Shown: in pieces, positions 12,308 to 64,000 of the stretch
Layout of the letters: each line of letters opens with the position of its first letter
How positions within the stretch are numbered: position 1 is the stretch's first letter
The notes under the pieces: generated by a model
The model's input: the letters and a program-made list of their open reading frames with translations, nothing else
The model's database searches: none
Told to the model about the DNA's origin: nothing
Position numbers and translations under genes: made by a program
NCBI RefSeq assembly: GCF_000247695.1
Contig: NW_004624734.1
Span: forward strand, 13,809,191 to 13,873,190
Source: Heterocephalus glaber
Taxonomy: Eukaryota; Chordata; Mammalia; Rodentia; Bathyergidae
DNA length: 64,000 bases
Reading direction: 5' to 3'

Positions 12308-12448
12308 TTTTTTTTTTGAGTCATGGTCTTGCTATCTTCTAGGTTGGCTTCGACTTGCTATGTTGTCCAGGATGACCCTGAACTAGCAATCCTCCTGCAT
12401 CAGCCTTCCAGAGTGCTAGGATTATGGTTCTGTGCTACCATGCCTGGG
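12308..12448 (-). mobile_element. B1 SINE, degraded
   Basis: Antisense B1: T-run, gagtcatggtcttgctatct, ccagagtgctaggattatgg, accatgcctggg. Confidence 0.7.
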
Positions 12449-12630
12449 TTTTCTTTCAAAAAATTAATTATGATATATTTGTGTTTTGGAAATTGAAAAA
12501 CAAAAAACAATACTTTCAGTACTTTTTGTTCTTGTTAAAACCTGTATGTAAAATTGTATAGCACTCACTACACTCTGATGTCTAGGCCATGAATGCATTT
12601 TTTTCCCAGAGTTCAAGAAGGGATATGCAG

Positions 12631-12720
12631 GGCCAGGGATTTAGCTCAGTGGTTCCGCCTCCTGCCCTGCAAGTGGAAAGACCCGAGTTCAATCCCCGGT
12701 ACCAAAAAACAAAACAAAAC
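12631..12720 (+). mobile_element. ID SINE with 14-bp target duplication
   Basis: ggccagggatttagctcag ... ccccggtaccaaaaaac tail. Exact duplication gaagggatatgcag at 12617-12630 and 12721-12734. Confidence 0.96.
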
Positions 12721-12734
12721 GAAGGGATATGCAG

Positions 12735-12812
12735 GTCTGAATGTTGCTCAGTGGTAGAGTGCTTGCCTGGCATGCTTGAAGCCCTGGCTGCAATCACCAG
12801 TACCATAAAACA
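12735..12812 (+). mobile_element. Older ID SINE adjacent to the young one
   Basis: gtctgaatgttgctcagtgg, tagagtgcttgcctggcatg, atcaccagtaccataaaa. Carries tRNA-like A and B box text but has diverged from the young consensus. Confidence 0.75.
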
Positions 12813-13085
12813 GACAGACCGACAGAAAAGAAGAAAGGAAGGAAAGAAAAGAAAATATATGCAGTTGCTTTGTTTTTTAACCTTTGTTTTCAGAACACAA
12901 GTACCGTGTATAGTTATAGATAGATCCTGCCCTTTTCCCCTTCAGGTCTTGCTGTTGTCCCTTTCTGAGCAGAAGGCAATAGAAGAGCTGCCACTCTGTC
13001 CTGGGTCATGGGTTAGAGTGACCGAAGTCATTGAAATCCTTTTGTGCATTCTGCTGCCTCCTTCAGTGACCTTCTGTCTTTCCAG

Positions 13086-53868
<40,783 letters not shown>

Positions 53869-54582
53869 GCTCCCATACCTTCTTACGGGGACCCAATCAT
53901 ACGAAGTGTTAACAACTTTAAAAAAAAGTGCTTGCCTAACTCATGCTTTCTCCTCGACACTTGATCACACTAGAAATCCATCAGGACAGGAATGGTACAG
54001 TGTGAGTAGCAGTGCACTAGAGGAAATGTGAAAAGCATGAGGCTGAAGAGGGGGATCTGGGACCTGGGACAGGTGCGGAAGGAGGAGGACTCGGTTTCCA
54101 GGGCATTGTCCTGCTTCGGGCTGTCTGATTTGCGCTTCTTGCACACATTTTGGAGATTGTATTTTCTAGACAATTCTATTACTGAAGCTATTCTGGACAC
54201 TTCTGGCAATCATTAAAACATAGATTTCTATCTTAAGCTAGTTTTTGATGATGGAATTTTATGTTATGACTGAAATATTTAGCGGTCTTCTTAGTGACAA
54301 ACTGAACTTTCTATGGGGGTGATCCACAGATTGAGTGGTTTGTGTACAACATGTTTAAAACCATATTATCTTTTGTTATTTTTTTAAAAAACCTTGGGTA
54401 CTTAATGGTTTAGTTTCCAAGCTCAAACTATAAAGAGAATCTGAAAGTGTTATTTTGAAACATAGAAAGCATTTTTATATTCAGAAAATTTTTTATCCTA
54501 AAAAAATCTATATATTTGTACCTTCTGAATTTTCCAAACAGGGCTCAACTCACAAAGATACTGAAATGCATCAGTTAATGTA

Positions 54583-54588
54583 AATAAA
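54583..54588 (+). promoter_or_regulatory. Candidate proximal poly(A) signal
   Basis: AATAAA 715 bases after the stop codon. Candidate signal for a short 3' UTR isoform. Confidence 0.35.
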
Positions 54589-54846
54589 AGTTGAGAATGA
54601 AGACACATGGCTTAAAATGCAAGAAAATCAGATTCACTATTTTTTCAGTATTACTCGTAAGCCTAAAAGAGTTTTATTTTATTGGTTGAAAATGAAGTGA
54701 AAAACAATTGCATAGGATGGTTTTAAGCACTTTTTCTGTTAAAAACAAAATCTGAGTTTTAATATATGTTTTGCTTTATTACTTGAGAATAACAATGGCA
54801 GTTGTTGTGGATGTGTTTTGTAGAGGATTAAGAGTATGTGGAATTA

Positions 54847-54929
54847 GGCTGGGGATTTAGCTTAGTGGTGCCGCCACCTGCCTCGCAAGGGCAAGGTAGT
54901 GAGTTCGATCCCCAGTACCAAAAAAAAAA
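54847..54929 (+). mobile_element. ID SINE in the 3' UTR, sense
   Basis: ggctggggatttagcttagt ... gagttcgatccccagtacc and A11. Flanked by agagtatgtgg and agagtatatgg. Confidence 0.93.
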
Positions 54930-56255
54930 AGAGTATATGGGATGATGAGACCAGAGTAGGTGGCGTGTGATGGTAAAGCAGGATGATTTGTCGTTGCAGA
55001 AATGCAGTGTTATCTCTGCTCAGACTGAGAGGCCAGGGCGGAGAGTGAGGCCGAGAGTATGGGGCCCAAGCCCCCGGCTTATCCCAGGGCATTCACAGCC
55101 TCCCACTGTCTATTACTCTGTTTTCTTGGGATTCTTCCTCCAAATCCTGCATTATTTTTTCCCCCCACAAATCGAGGTTTGTATTATCATTCAAAGAAGC
55201 CTTGAAGAGGCTTTATTTTATTTTGATTGAAATAAGGGAATAGTAAGTAGCTTCAACTCTTCTCGCAAATCCACAGCCCAAATTTGTGGGGCCACCAGAA
55301 ATTGCTGTGGTATTAGGCGGTACTTGAAGTTTACCTCCTGAATCCTCTAGCGTTCAGCCCTGGGTTCAGTTTTAAGTAGTTAGTCCCCTCTCCCCCATCC
55401 CACTGAGGCACAGCCCATGAGACTGCTAGACTGAGTTGAAGTGGGAGAGCATCGTCTTTGGCAGCCTAAGGTGGCTTCATGCGCACTTCCTGTTGAGTTG
55501 GCAAGGATGAACTGGTACAGGTAGCTGAGGAGCCATCTCCTTTTCCCGGATTCTGAGGCTGATTCCCCACAATAGAGAGCTTCTAAAATGTCGATTCTAG
55601 CATTATTTCCCCAAATCACAATATTCTAAGCATTTTTCTCATTCCCATTTCCTCCCTAAAGCAGTTAAACTTACTATCATAACAGCTGAATACATGTCAT
55701 CAGCCACAAGATGGGACTTCCAACCTAACTGCACCCAGAAACCAGCCACTTTGGGGGAAAAGTCGGATAATTCAAATGAAAGGCAGTACTGAAAGTGGAC
55801 ATCTCACTTAGGAACAAGATACCAATTTTAAATCTAAAATTATCTTAAGACTTTGGTTAAAGAATAGACTCAAGTGAAAATACTCCAAAAAAGCTCCTCA
55901 GAAGAAATGAAGTAAGAGGTTTTTAAAATACTAATATTTCTCATTCCTACATTATTTAAGGACAGGATTTTTTTCTGAAGCTTTTTGTTTTCCAATGGTA
56001 CGTTTTTGAAAAATGCCTATCAGGGTTACAGTTTGAAGTGACCATTGACAAGAACATAGTGTAAAGCAAAAGTCTAATTAAAGAGTAATATATGGTATAT
56101 TTGTATTCCTGCTGTGATAATTTGATAAGTAAAATTTTAAGAGGGCAAAATTACACTGTTTAAATCTGTCACTCTTAAAATGTCACGTTTGACATCACTT
56201 CTAAGTATCATGTAATTTTAAACTTAGTTGCAGTTACTGAATAAGAAAATTTCTA

Positions 56256-56267
56256 AATAAAAATAAA
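56256..56267 (+). promoter_or_regulatory. Candidate distal poly(A) signal, doubled AATAAA
   Basis: Two adjacent AATAAA hexamers about 2.4 kb after the stop. The best candidate for the main 3' end of PTPN21. Confidence 0.5.
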
Positions 56268-57226
56268 TGTACACTATTGGACTTTGAAATAATGTGATTT
56301 ACAAGAACAAATTATGTAGAACATTGAGGTTCCATAGGTTTACGACCTCTGGATTCAGGACATTACTATGTGGCAGCCTTATACGATGGTTTCTGTCTTA
56401 GTGTCTTTTAGTTCCTTAATATTAATTTCATGTCAGAATTACCAAAACGTACATTTCCACAAAGGGTCGGTTACAAACCAGTGTTTCTACTGATCACCTT
56501 TGGTATCTCTTGTATCAGTTTTTCTGATTAGTGGGGTTCTTTCTTGAAATTTTCTAGTTGACAGTTTTGAGCCCAGAAAGTGATCATTTAAAAATACGAT
56601 CAGGGATGTTAGTTATAGTCATTATTAAGTATTTTCTTCTGAAACATCTACTGTGAAGCATTCAGGAAGCTGTAGAATTTAGTATTTAAAAAATCCCTTG
56701 GCAGGATTAAAACAGAAGCTGGACCCGTGCTTCCTTAGAAACTTCCAGAAACAGAAATAGCCCAAAATACAAAGGAGGGAGGCAGCATGGCTTGGCCAGT
56801 GCCATTTCAAATATGCTGATAGGTTGATGTTCACAATAGTAAGAAAAGGTGGCTAAATATATAAAGTGTACAGCTCTATAATATGTATTAGAGGTCAGCT
56901 GCAGTTTATCAAGAACAAGTATATTAAGATTTGTATGAACAAATAGAGACAGGAATTACTATTTATTGTAAATTTTTTTCAAAGCTGTGGCTTGAAGTAA
57001 TGTATTATTTTTTTGGTTAGACTTTTTAAAGGACTGTCTTGGATATAAATTTAGGAGAATTGGCTTTCCACCAAGAAGATTACATAGCTAAAATGATTCC
57101 TTCCCAGTTTGAAGTTTATTTAAAAAGCCAAAAAAGAATGTTATATTCTATGAGGCTCTCTTTTGAGCTGAGGGACAGGGATTTAAGAAGTAGAGAGAAT
57201 GCTGCATTAAGAATTTGCCTAAGACC

Positions 57227-57400
57227 CAGGCGTGGTGGCACAGACCTGTAATCCTAGCACTCAGGAGGCTGAGACAGGAGGATGGCTGCAAATTTGAGGC
57301 CATCCTGGGGCTATGGAGTGAGTTTAAGGCCAGTTTAAGCTATATATCAAGTCCCTGTCTCAGAAAAACAAAACAACAACAACAACAAATTTTTTTTTTC
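57227..57400 (+). mobile_element. B1 SINE with internal duplication
   Basis: caggcgtggtggcacagacc, tgtaatcctagcactcagga, gtccctgtctcagaaaaaca and an AAC-repeat tail. Confidence 0.88.
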
Positions 57401-58830
57401 CTGAGGAAACATATCTCAAAACAACACAAGTTTTTGAAATTCCAGTAGACAAAGGCTCCATTTATCCTGTCATCGATAGTTACTTATAGAAAAATGAGTA
57501 AATATCAGAAAATTCAGGGTCTGTGTGTTTTGGAGGTGGGTGGACTTTAGAAAATATTTGAAAGGTCCTTGGATTGTTAAAGTGGTAAAATTTTCTGTAT
57601 ATTTTAGGCAATTCCCAAATAAAAATTTTACTGTACAAGTTCACTTCTGTGTTGAATTGAGATATAGTAACACTCATGTAAATGGTACTCTGAGTTTTAC
57701 TTTCTTGGTTTGTCCTTCTGAAGGTTACATAAACCACAGGGGGCCTGAATGTGGTACGGAACCACATCACTGTTGTTTTGTACTCCCAAGAGTATGTAGG
57801 GCAACTTTTCCCCCTACTTTTTGCCCTGGTAGTGAGATCGGAGCATGAATCTCCCTGGTTCTGCCAGGCAGTGGCAACTGCGGCTCAGAAAACAATTGAG
57901 GTCAGATTGGCCAATGGTGGAGGGGAAATCTTTACAGGAGTATCAGCATTGGTTGCAGAAACTTGAGTGGCGTGTGGGTAAGGAACAGGGAAGACTTTGA
58001 AGTGAGCACCAGTGGTGCCTGTGAAACTTCCTGTCACATGTGGCAGGTAAGAGTAAATTAGGAAAACACACCTCTACCTTTCCCGTTGCTACTTGCTTAT
58101 CCTATCCTCCTCAGTATTGTCCAGGGATTGAAATGGGGGGAAAGGTATGGGCTAAGGAAGTGTAAGGTCTACAGCACCCAGCTGAGGGAGGGGCAGTTCG
58201 AGTCAAATGGTATTGTGTAAAGGATATCTCTAGGTCACCTTTGAGGAATTAAGATCGGCCTGCACATTGTTTCTACAAATGTCTAGTCTGAAAAATTAAA
58301 ATACTTAGTTTTCAAAACTTTGGGGTAAAAATCTAAACATTTTCCAATATTTTGATGGGTTAACCATATGCTTTTAGGTTAAGCTTTAACTTTCTAAACA
58401 AGTACCAACGCACACAGGAAAGGAATAATTGTGTTTGCATTTCTGCCTGTAGGACTTGTAACAGTATGTTTTATATAGGGTCCCAAATTTCTGAAAATTA
58501 CTAGTTAGATAAGTGTTTTTGTCATTATTCTTTAACTTCCATTTAATGACTTTGTTGTGTGGCAAATAAAAGGACCATATAAAATCTGTGCAACCCCTTG
58601 GCTCGTCCACGGTCTGGGGTTTGTGTGCGGGTAGAGCAGCACAGATACAGTGTAATTTCAGTGTAAAAAACCCACAATTTTAACTGAACTGGTAGGTCCA
58701 TTGTAAACTGTAAAAAAGACTGGTAGTTTATTTCAGTTGTCAAACATAAATACTATTAACATTTAAGTGTCCGTGTGTATTTTGAATTTGCACTTAAAAC
58801 TTGGTAAAACAAAAATCTACACAATTCACT

Positions 58831-58919
58831 TTTTTTTTTTTTTTGGTACTGGGGATCGAACTCGGAACCTTGCGTTTGCGAGGCAGGTGGTGGAATCACT
58901 GAGCTAAATCCCCAGCTAG
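58831..58919 (-). mobile_element. ID SINE
   Basis: Antisense ID with duplication aattcact at 58823-58830 and 58920-58927. Confidence 0.93.
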
Positions 58920-59456
58920 AATTCACTCTTTGGAGCAAATCCACACTGCCAAAGAAATTCATAAGGTTGGATTATTACTGGGTTGGCAAGAATATGAATC
59001 CATCATGTTTCATTTTTTTGAGTAAATTGATGAGGCTGGTTCAGATTTAATGATAGTTGGATTTCCATTTCCATCTGCTAATTCATCAAATGAGAATTGA
59101 ACAAATGAACGGGAAATATCAATTTAGGTACTCAATTTTCATAAGACACAAATATCACAGGTCAGACTGCTTCCATATGCTAAGAGGCTGTCCAAATTGT
59201 TTTTTATCCTGGAAGTTTATTAAAGATCACCTGAAATTAATGGACCATTGAATGAGACAAAGCTTTTGTTACTTAGAGTGATATTTATTAAATAATGTCT
59301 TAATTTTATAAAATGTCCTGAAAGCATTTTGGAAAGCTTTTATATTTTACTGGAATAATACCGAATAATACCAGTGCAACATTAGTTCAGTCCAATAAAT
59401 AGTCTGAAAGAAGTAAAAATATCCACCAGAAGTGACAGAGTTATTTGCAGAACAGA

Positions 59457-59539
59457 TTTTTTTTTGGTACTGGGAATCGAACTCCAGTCCTTGCGCTTGC
59501 GCAGCAGGCAGCGAAACCCTTGAGCTAAATCCCCGGCCC
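59457..59539 (-). mobile_element. ID SINE
   Basis: Antisense ID with duplication tgcagaaca at 59446-59454 and 59540-59548. Confidence 0.93.
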
Positions 59540-59967
59540 TGCAGAACAAATTTAATAAAGACAGAATTTAAAATAATATAAAACCTTTAGCCCATGTGAG
59601 TCAAACAAAAAGGCAAAAGAAAAAGTATAAGAAAATAGAGTAATCTCCAACTACTGTTTGTGGTACAGCTGTAATGGGTCATAGCCACATAGTTTGGTCT
59701 TTGTGGCACAATAGAGAAATCGAGGAAGCAGTTGTATAGGGATGACTCTTAATGTTTTTCAAAAACTTCTAATAATATGGTTGGTTTTAGACCCTGTCCA
59801 TATTAGAATTTTTTTACAATTCTATACTAAAGGTAATCAGCTTAATTTTTGGTAGGATTGAGTTATTATATATTAATCAGTATAGTCAAATTCTAAGCAA
59901 CAGATTAAATAAAAATACTTCTCAATGCCTCATGAGATTTAAAAAACTTACACAATTAAACCTTACT

Positions 59968-60064
59968 TGGGCCAGGGATTTATTTAGCTCAGTGGTTCCG
60001 CCGCCTGCCTCCCAAGTGCAAGAAACCGAGTTCGATCCTGGATACCAAAAACAAACAAACAAAA
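59968..60064 (+). mobile_element. ID SINE, ATTT-insertion subgroup
   Basis: gggccagggatttatttagc: ATTT is doubled, as in 36395-36492. Duplication aaaccttact at 59958-59967 and 60065-60074. Tail of (AAAC)n. Confidence 0.94.
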
Positions 60065-60203
60065 AAACCTTACTCGAAAGATTGATTTGGCAATGGGCTG
60101 ATATAATTTTGCTTTTTATTGTGTTCCCCAGTAATTTTTACATTAAAATATAAAATACCTAGATTTTTATGTGTTAGTTTTAAAATGTCACACTTAAAAG
60201 AGT

Positions 60204-60460
60204 ATTAGCCTTTTATGTTTTGCTGTGACAGAATACCTGATATCTTATGGTCATGGTGGCTGGGAAAGGGGCCTTGCTGCTTGGTCCTTGAAGAAGGTGT
60301 GTGTAGGGAGATGGCTCTTCATAACACTCTCCTGAGATGTGGTAATAGCATTAATCCCTTCGTGAGGGCTCTGCCTCCTGAAGGCTCCACCTTCCAGATC
60401 CACTGCATTGGGGATTAAGTTCTCAATGAATGAACCTGGGGGACACATTCAAGCCATGCC
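60204..60460. mobile_element. MLT1/MaLR-like LTR
   Basis: tttgctgtgacagaatacct, tcgtgagggctctgcctcct, gctccaccttccagatccac, tgcattggggattaagttct, gggggacacattcaagccat, as in MLT1/MST-type LTR ends. Confidence 0.6.
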
Positions 60461-61439
60461 ATTAAGTATTTTCTATGAAGTCATCTCAATGTTTTAATGT
60501 ATTGTACTTAATAGAGGAAAATATTCTGATTTATAACGAAGCTCTTTAGTGTGAATGAAGAATTACACTGTAACAAACCAGAACTTTGGTGTACACTTCT
60601 GTGTTTTATTAGCTGATTAAAGACAAGCAACTCAAATGCCACCCACAGTAAATTTAGCAAAGCATAGTCTAAAAAAATCTATGAAGCAAGCTTATTTAAA
60701 ACAAAGCCAACAGTTTAATGTGATTTGATATGCCTAACAAACAAAAACAAAATTCGGAGAAAAATTATATGAAATATACACCAGAAACTTGCCCTATAAT
60801 TCAAGCCATGCACTGGGAATTCTAACTTTCAAAATAATAGAATATTTGTCTAGTATCTTCGAGTTTAAAAAGCAATATTATGTACTATTGTTTGAAGATA
60901 ATATAAAAATGTCTAATGAAAGCTTAATTCTTCTAAACTATTGGTTTGTATAAGTGTGTACATTTAATGGGCAAAAAAGCTTGAATGGCTGAATATATTA
61001 ATGTGAAATGAATATATTATAGTCTATTTTTGCCATGAAAATAAATATGTAAAGAAACATGACTTGTGTGTGAATATAGTGTAATTAAATCTATTTTTGC
61101 CTCTTTTCACTGTAGGTCTTTTGGATATAGGTATATAATTAAATTAGTCCTATTTCTTCATTCCATTATTTAATGTGCTGCATAAGAGATGTTTTAATAG
61201 TTGCCAACCTGTCATCACACATCTCCATAGTAATTAATCATTTGAAAGTTAGAATGCACCTGTCAAAATAGCCAGCTTCAGTAACGAGGGTATTTATGGA
61301 ACAATTAACATAGTTGAAGAATAAATGTTAGTTGGTGCAGTTCCCAACAATATCAACTTTGTAGTGGGTCTATGGAGCTCCCATGGTTATCCCTGTATTG
61401 GAACTTACTGCTATTTATTGGTTTCTACATCATCCATCT

Positions 61440-61625
61440 TTTAACGGGGTTATTTCTGGACCACCAGCAGCAGCACTTGGAATCTTGTTAGGAATGTGAA
61501 TTCTTGAACTCTACCCCCAATCTGAAATTCTGAATTAGAAGCCACGGGGTCAGGGCCCAGAAATTTGCCTTAACAAGTTCTCTAGGGGATTCTGATGCAC
61601 ATTGGTTTGAGAACCACTGTTTTAG
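61440..61625 (+). mobile_element. MER5A-like hAT DNA transposon
   Basis: ctggaccaccagcagcagca, cttggaatcttgttaggaat, gggattctgatgcacattgg, tttgagaaccactg. This resembles MER5A over most of its length. Confidence 0.72.
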
Positions 61626-61744
61626 TAATTAAAAAGCCATAGATGTTCAACATGGATCCCAATTTGGGATTCATTACACAGCTGAACTATAATTAATAGG
61701 CTCTGAAGTTTAGGCAGTTTTTTATTTGGTTAATGATACTTATA

Positions 61745-62130
61745 GTTGTGGTAGGATGAATAATGGCTCCCCAAAGATAACCACACCCTAATCCTCTGAA
61801 GTTGTGAATGTTATTGTACATGGTAAAAGGGACTTTTCAGCTGTGATTAAGGATCTTTAAATGGAGAGATGATCCTAGATTATCTATGTGGGCTCAAAGT
61901 AATCACAAAGGTGTTTATAAGGGAGATATATTTGAAGATCCTACTGGACTGGAAGATGGAGGCAGCCACAAATGAAGGGCTACAGGTGACTTCAAAGCTG
62001 AAAAAGGCAAAAATCTCCCCTGGAGCCCAAAAGGAGTGCAGCCATGGCAAACCCTTGATTGTAGGACTTTCAACTTTCAGAACTGTTTGCGGTAACATTA
62101 GCAGCAGTAGAAAACCAGTACAATTGTATA
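61745..62130. mobile_element. MLT1-like LTR or similar old retroelement
   Basis: ggatgaataatggctcccca, gggacttttcagctgtgatt, aaggatctttaaatggagag, aatcacaaaggtgtttataa and gctgaaaaaggcaaaaatct follow a common mammalian interspersed repeat of the MaLR type. Class not certain. Confidence 0.5.
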
Positions 62131-63404
62131 GTCTCCCTTTCAGGAGAAATTCGAAGGTTAACTCAGCCATTTAAGGATATCCAAAGAACTAGTTGAGTTT
62201 TGGAAGCTTCATATTCAGGACTGCTAGGTGTTTTTGTATCAAATTTGAATGTTAGTACAAACAAGGATTCCCAAGCCAACAAGATTTGCCCTAGAGCAAA
62301 ATTTTCCTTACAATCCAAGCTGTTCCTACTGGCCTTTGAACACATGGACTTGTTCCTTTTGGGTATACCATTCATTCCTCATTCCATCTGCCTGCTTTTA
62401 AAAGATCTAGGGAAAGTAGCTTGTTAGGGTGCCATCTTCTATCTCCAGAGTGTGAAGCAATTTAGCAGATTGCTTTCCAATACTACCCTAGCACATGAAA
62501 GGTGAATGGATATTTCTACTTCTAGATAAAATTATGCAGACCTTAAGAATTAAGATAAAACTAACTTTGGTGTATTAAAGTGAAAAGAAATTTTTGGCAT
62601 CTAGCCCAAGCTCTTTAAAACCAAGGCCCACAATAAAATAAGTCATTGGCAGCCATACAGTTCATTTGTTCACTTGCACTTATAGTCCTACCCTATAAAA
62701 CCTGTGCTGATCTTTACTGATTGGCTTCATTGAGTTAAAAATGTGACTTTAAAGTAAGTCTTCTAAAGGAAGATGTTATTTTATACCATTTTAAATGTGA
62801 GCAAATGAGGAAATTTTCCTGTAACTTAACAATTGGCCGAATTATTTCCCTAGAAATTCAAATTTTGAGTGTAAAGAGAAGAGGAATCAGCTTCCTGTTT
62901 CTCCTACAACTTGGTACTTAAACCTCCCCTTAAGCTCCAACCATTTTCCCCAATAAATGAATGTGCTCACTGTCAAGAAGACAATGAGAGAAAGAGGTCC
63001 TGCCTTTTGAAAAGCTTAGTCTGAAGTGGAAACTGACTAAACAAACAATATTATAATTCGTACTGTATGTGGAAAAGTATTCAGGCTCCAGACCCTGAGC
63101 CTGGATGGAGTGGGGAAGGACAAATGCCGTGGCAGTCAGTCAAGATTTCAAGGTGGTGTCACGTTCAACCTGGGCTATAAATGAAGGCGCAAGGGTGCTG
63201 CAGAGGAGTTAATGATATTTCAAGCAGGCAGCCCGTGCAAGGGCACACAAGAGAGGACAAGCAATTAGGTGTGACACGTAGGACGCCTGAGAGAGGTTAG
63301 CAAGAGTATTAGCAAGGAAGGAAAATGTGACTTTATAAAAAATGCCAAGGGATCAGAACTTTATCTTGTCAGCAAGGGGTAATTTAGTTAGTTTTTGTTG
63401 TTTG

Positions 63405-63800
63405 TTTTTTTGGTACCGAGGTTTTACATTTATTAAAGGAAGGAAAAGAAAAACGTTCTGCAGAAGCAGCTTGAAGCTCCGCGGCTGTCCCGGGCCCCAC
63501 GCAGGCCACGGTGAAGTCCCAGGGGCGACTTGCAGCCCCACCCCCACCCGACGCTCTCCAAGCACGACGAGCCAGGTGAGAAGAGCAGCTTGAAGCTCCG
63601 CCCATCCCGGGCCCCGCCCACGCCACGGTGAGGTCCACTTAGCCACACGGGCGCCTCCAAGGCCCAATTCCCCCCGCCCCCGCGCCTCTGGCCTTCTGGC
63701 TTTTCTGCTACCTGGTCCCACACTACAGAGGCACAGGCGATTATAAAGACCCTTGTCCTGAGTGCCACAAGATAGAGCAGAAGTTCGAAACAGAAAGAGG
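63405..63800 (-). mobile_element. Antisense GC-rich retroposon-like block with internal direct repeat
   Basis: On the minus strand the block ends ctttaataaatgtaaaacct, then cggtaccaaaaaaacaaac. A poly(A) signal followed by an A-tail marks a retroposed transcript or LTR end. Within it a GC-rich word set (agcagcttgaagctccgc, cccgggcccc, ccacggtga) occurs twice, at 63465-63523 and 63584-63641, offset 119 bp. Family unknown to me. The left border is clear; the right one is not. Confidence 0.55.
63464..63641. repeat. 119-bp-spaced GC-rich direct repeat
   Basis: gcagcttgaagctccg at 63466 and 63585, followed in both by cccgggcccc and gccacggtgaNgtcc. Confidence 0.85.
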
Positions 63801-64000
63801 GCTTCTCAGGCTCCTCAAAAACTGAAGCTCAGCGGAAAAGTAAAGAGAATCTCTACACTAAAGGCACATCAGACCACTGTACTTGGTCTGCTGCTGCCTT
63901 GCTGAGACTCATTGACTCATATATGCACACGGATTCCTACATGGCCTACTGGGACAGCAGAGACATACCCTGAAGGAGGCCCATAATTTTTATTGCTATT

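Larger units (their letters stand above)
1..13085 (+). other. Intron upstream of the first PTPN21 exon seen
   Basis: No exon is visible here. I looked for the PTPN21 N-terminus (MPLPFG...) and saw none, so this is taken as part of one large intron. It holds many SINEs (listed separately), L2 and MIR pieces, a MER2-like and a MER5-like fragment, and AT-rich sequence in between with nothing recognisable. Confidence 0.75.
53869..56290 (+). other. PTPN21: PTPN21 3' UTR, end inferred
   Basis: Non-coding, A/T-rich sequence after the stop. Two AATAAA sites at 56256-56261 and 56262-56267 would give a UTR of about 2.4 kb, roughly the length I expect from human PTPN21. An earlier AATAAA at 54583 could give a short form. 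A sense-strand ID SINE (54847-54929) lies inside. The end is an inference from hexamers only. Confidence 0.6.
56290..64000. other. Intergenic sequence downstream of PTPN21
   Basis: No exon or gene recognised. It holds B1 (57227-57400), IDs (58831-58919, 59457-59539, 59968-60064), MLT1-like LTRs, MER5A-like (61440-61625) and a GC-rich antisense retroposon-like block (63405-63800). From human synteny the next gene should be SPATA7 in convergent orientation, but none of its exons is visible here. Confidence 0.7.

Noticed and set aside
1..13085. Missing first coding exon of PTPN21 within the upstream intron
   Set aside because: No stretch encoding the expected MPLPFG start or the NNEFVEFTL-like F1 strand was seen. 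It must lie left of the window.
63353..63768. Overlapping minus-strand open frames of 84-122 codons at the right edge
   Set aside because: They arise from the GC-rich repeated block and read through its two copies in different frames; low-complexity Gly/Arg-rich products.
56290..64000. Last exons of SPATA7, the expected convergent neighbour
   Set aside because: No spliced coding sequence was recognised. In human the gap between the two genes is larger than the space available here.

Overview
The window is mammalian nuclear DNA. It has spliced genes with GT-AG introns, ancient mammal-wide repeats (MIR, L2, MER5, MER2-like, MLT1-like) and a dense young layer of tRNA-derived ID SINEs, B1-type 7SL SINEs and B1-dID dimers. 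This SINE set marks a rodent. The ID consensus (GGCCGGGGATTTAGCTCAG at one end, CGGTACC plus a tail at the other) is not the mouse/rat form. I lean towards a hystricomorph such as a mole-rat, but the species call is tentative.

Only one protein-coding gene can be supported: PTPN21 (PTPD1), a non-receptor tyrosine phosphatase with an N-terminal FERM domain, on the + strand. Seventeen coding exons lie between 13086 and 53868. All have canonical AG/GT borders and consistent phase, and together they give 1122 residues plus a stop. About 60 N-terminal residues (start codon and most of FERM lobe F1) must lie upstream of base 1. The exons encode, in order, the rest of the FERM domain (window exons 1-8), a short basic/Ser-rich linker (9-10), one very long proline-rich and acidic central exon (11), a linker (12) and the PTP catalytic domain (13-17). 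The catalytic P-loop is intact, and the mobile acid loop reads WPE instead of WPD.

Layout: 1-13085 is intron upstream of the first exon seen. 13086-53868 is the gene, with large SINE-filled introns of 9.3 kb (27653-36905), 4.8 kb and 4.5 kb. 53869 to about 56290 is the probable 3' UTR, carrying one sense ID element. From about 56290 to 64000 is intergenic sequence with MLT1-like LTRs, MER5 and a GC-rich antisense retroposon-like block at the right edge. No second gene is visible.

No new multi-gene system is present. The observations that go beyond routine annotation are: a 40-bp near-copy of a PTPN21 exon start (including its AG) in the next intron; ID copies whose tail is poly(C) or G-rich instead of poly(A), each framed by target-site duplications; a shared 4-bp insertion marking an ID subgroup; two TA-flanked inverted-repeat DNA transposon fossils; a head-to-head ID pair that could form a hairpin just upstream of an exon; a (CA)n(CG)n tract abutting a splice acceptor; and the GC-rich retroposon-like block at 63.4-63.8 kb.
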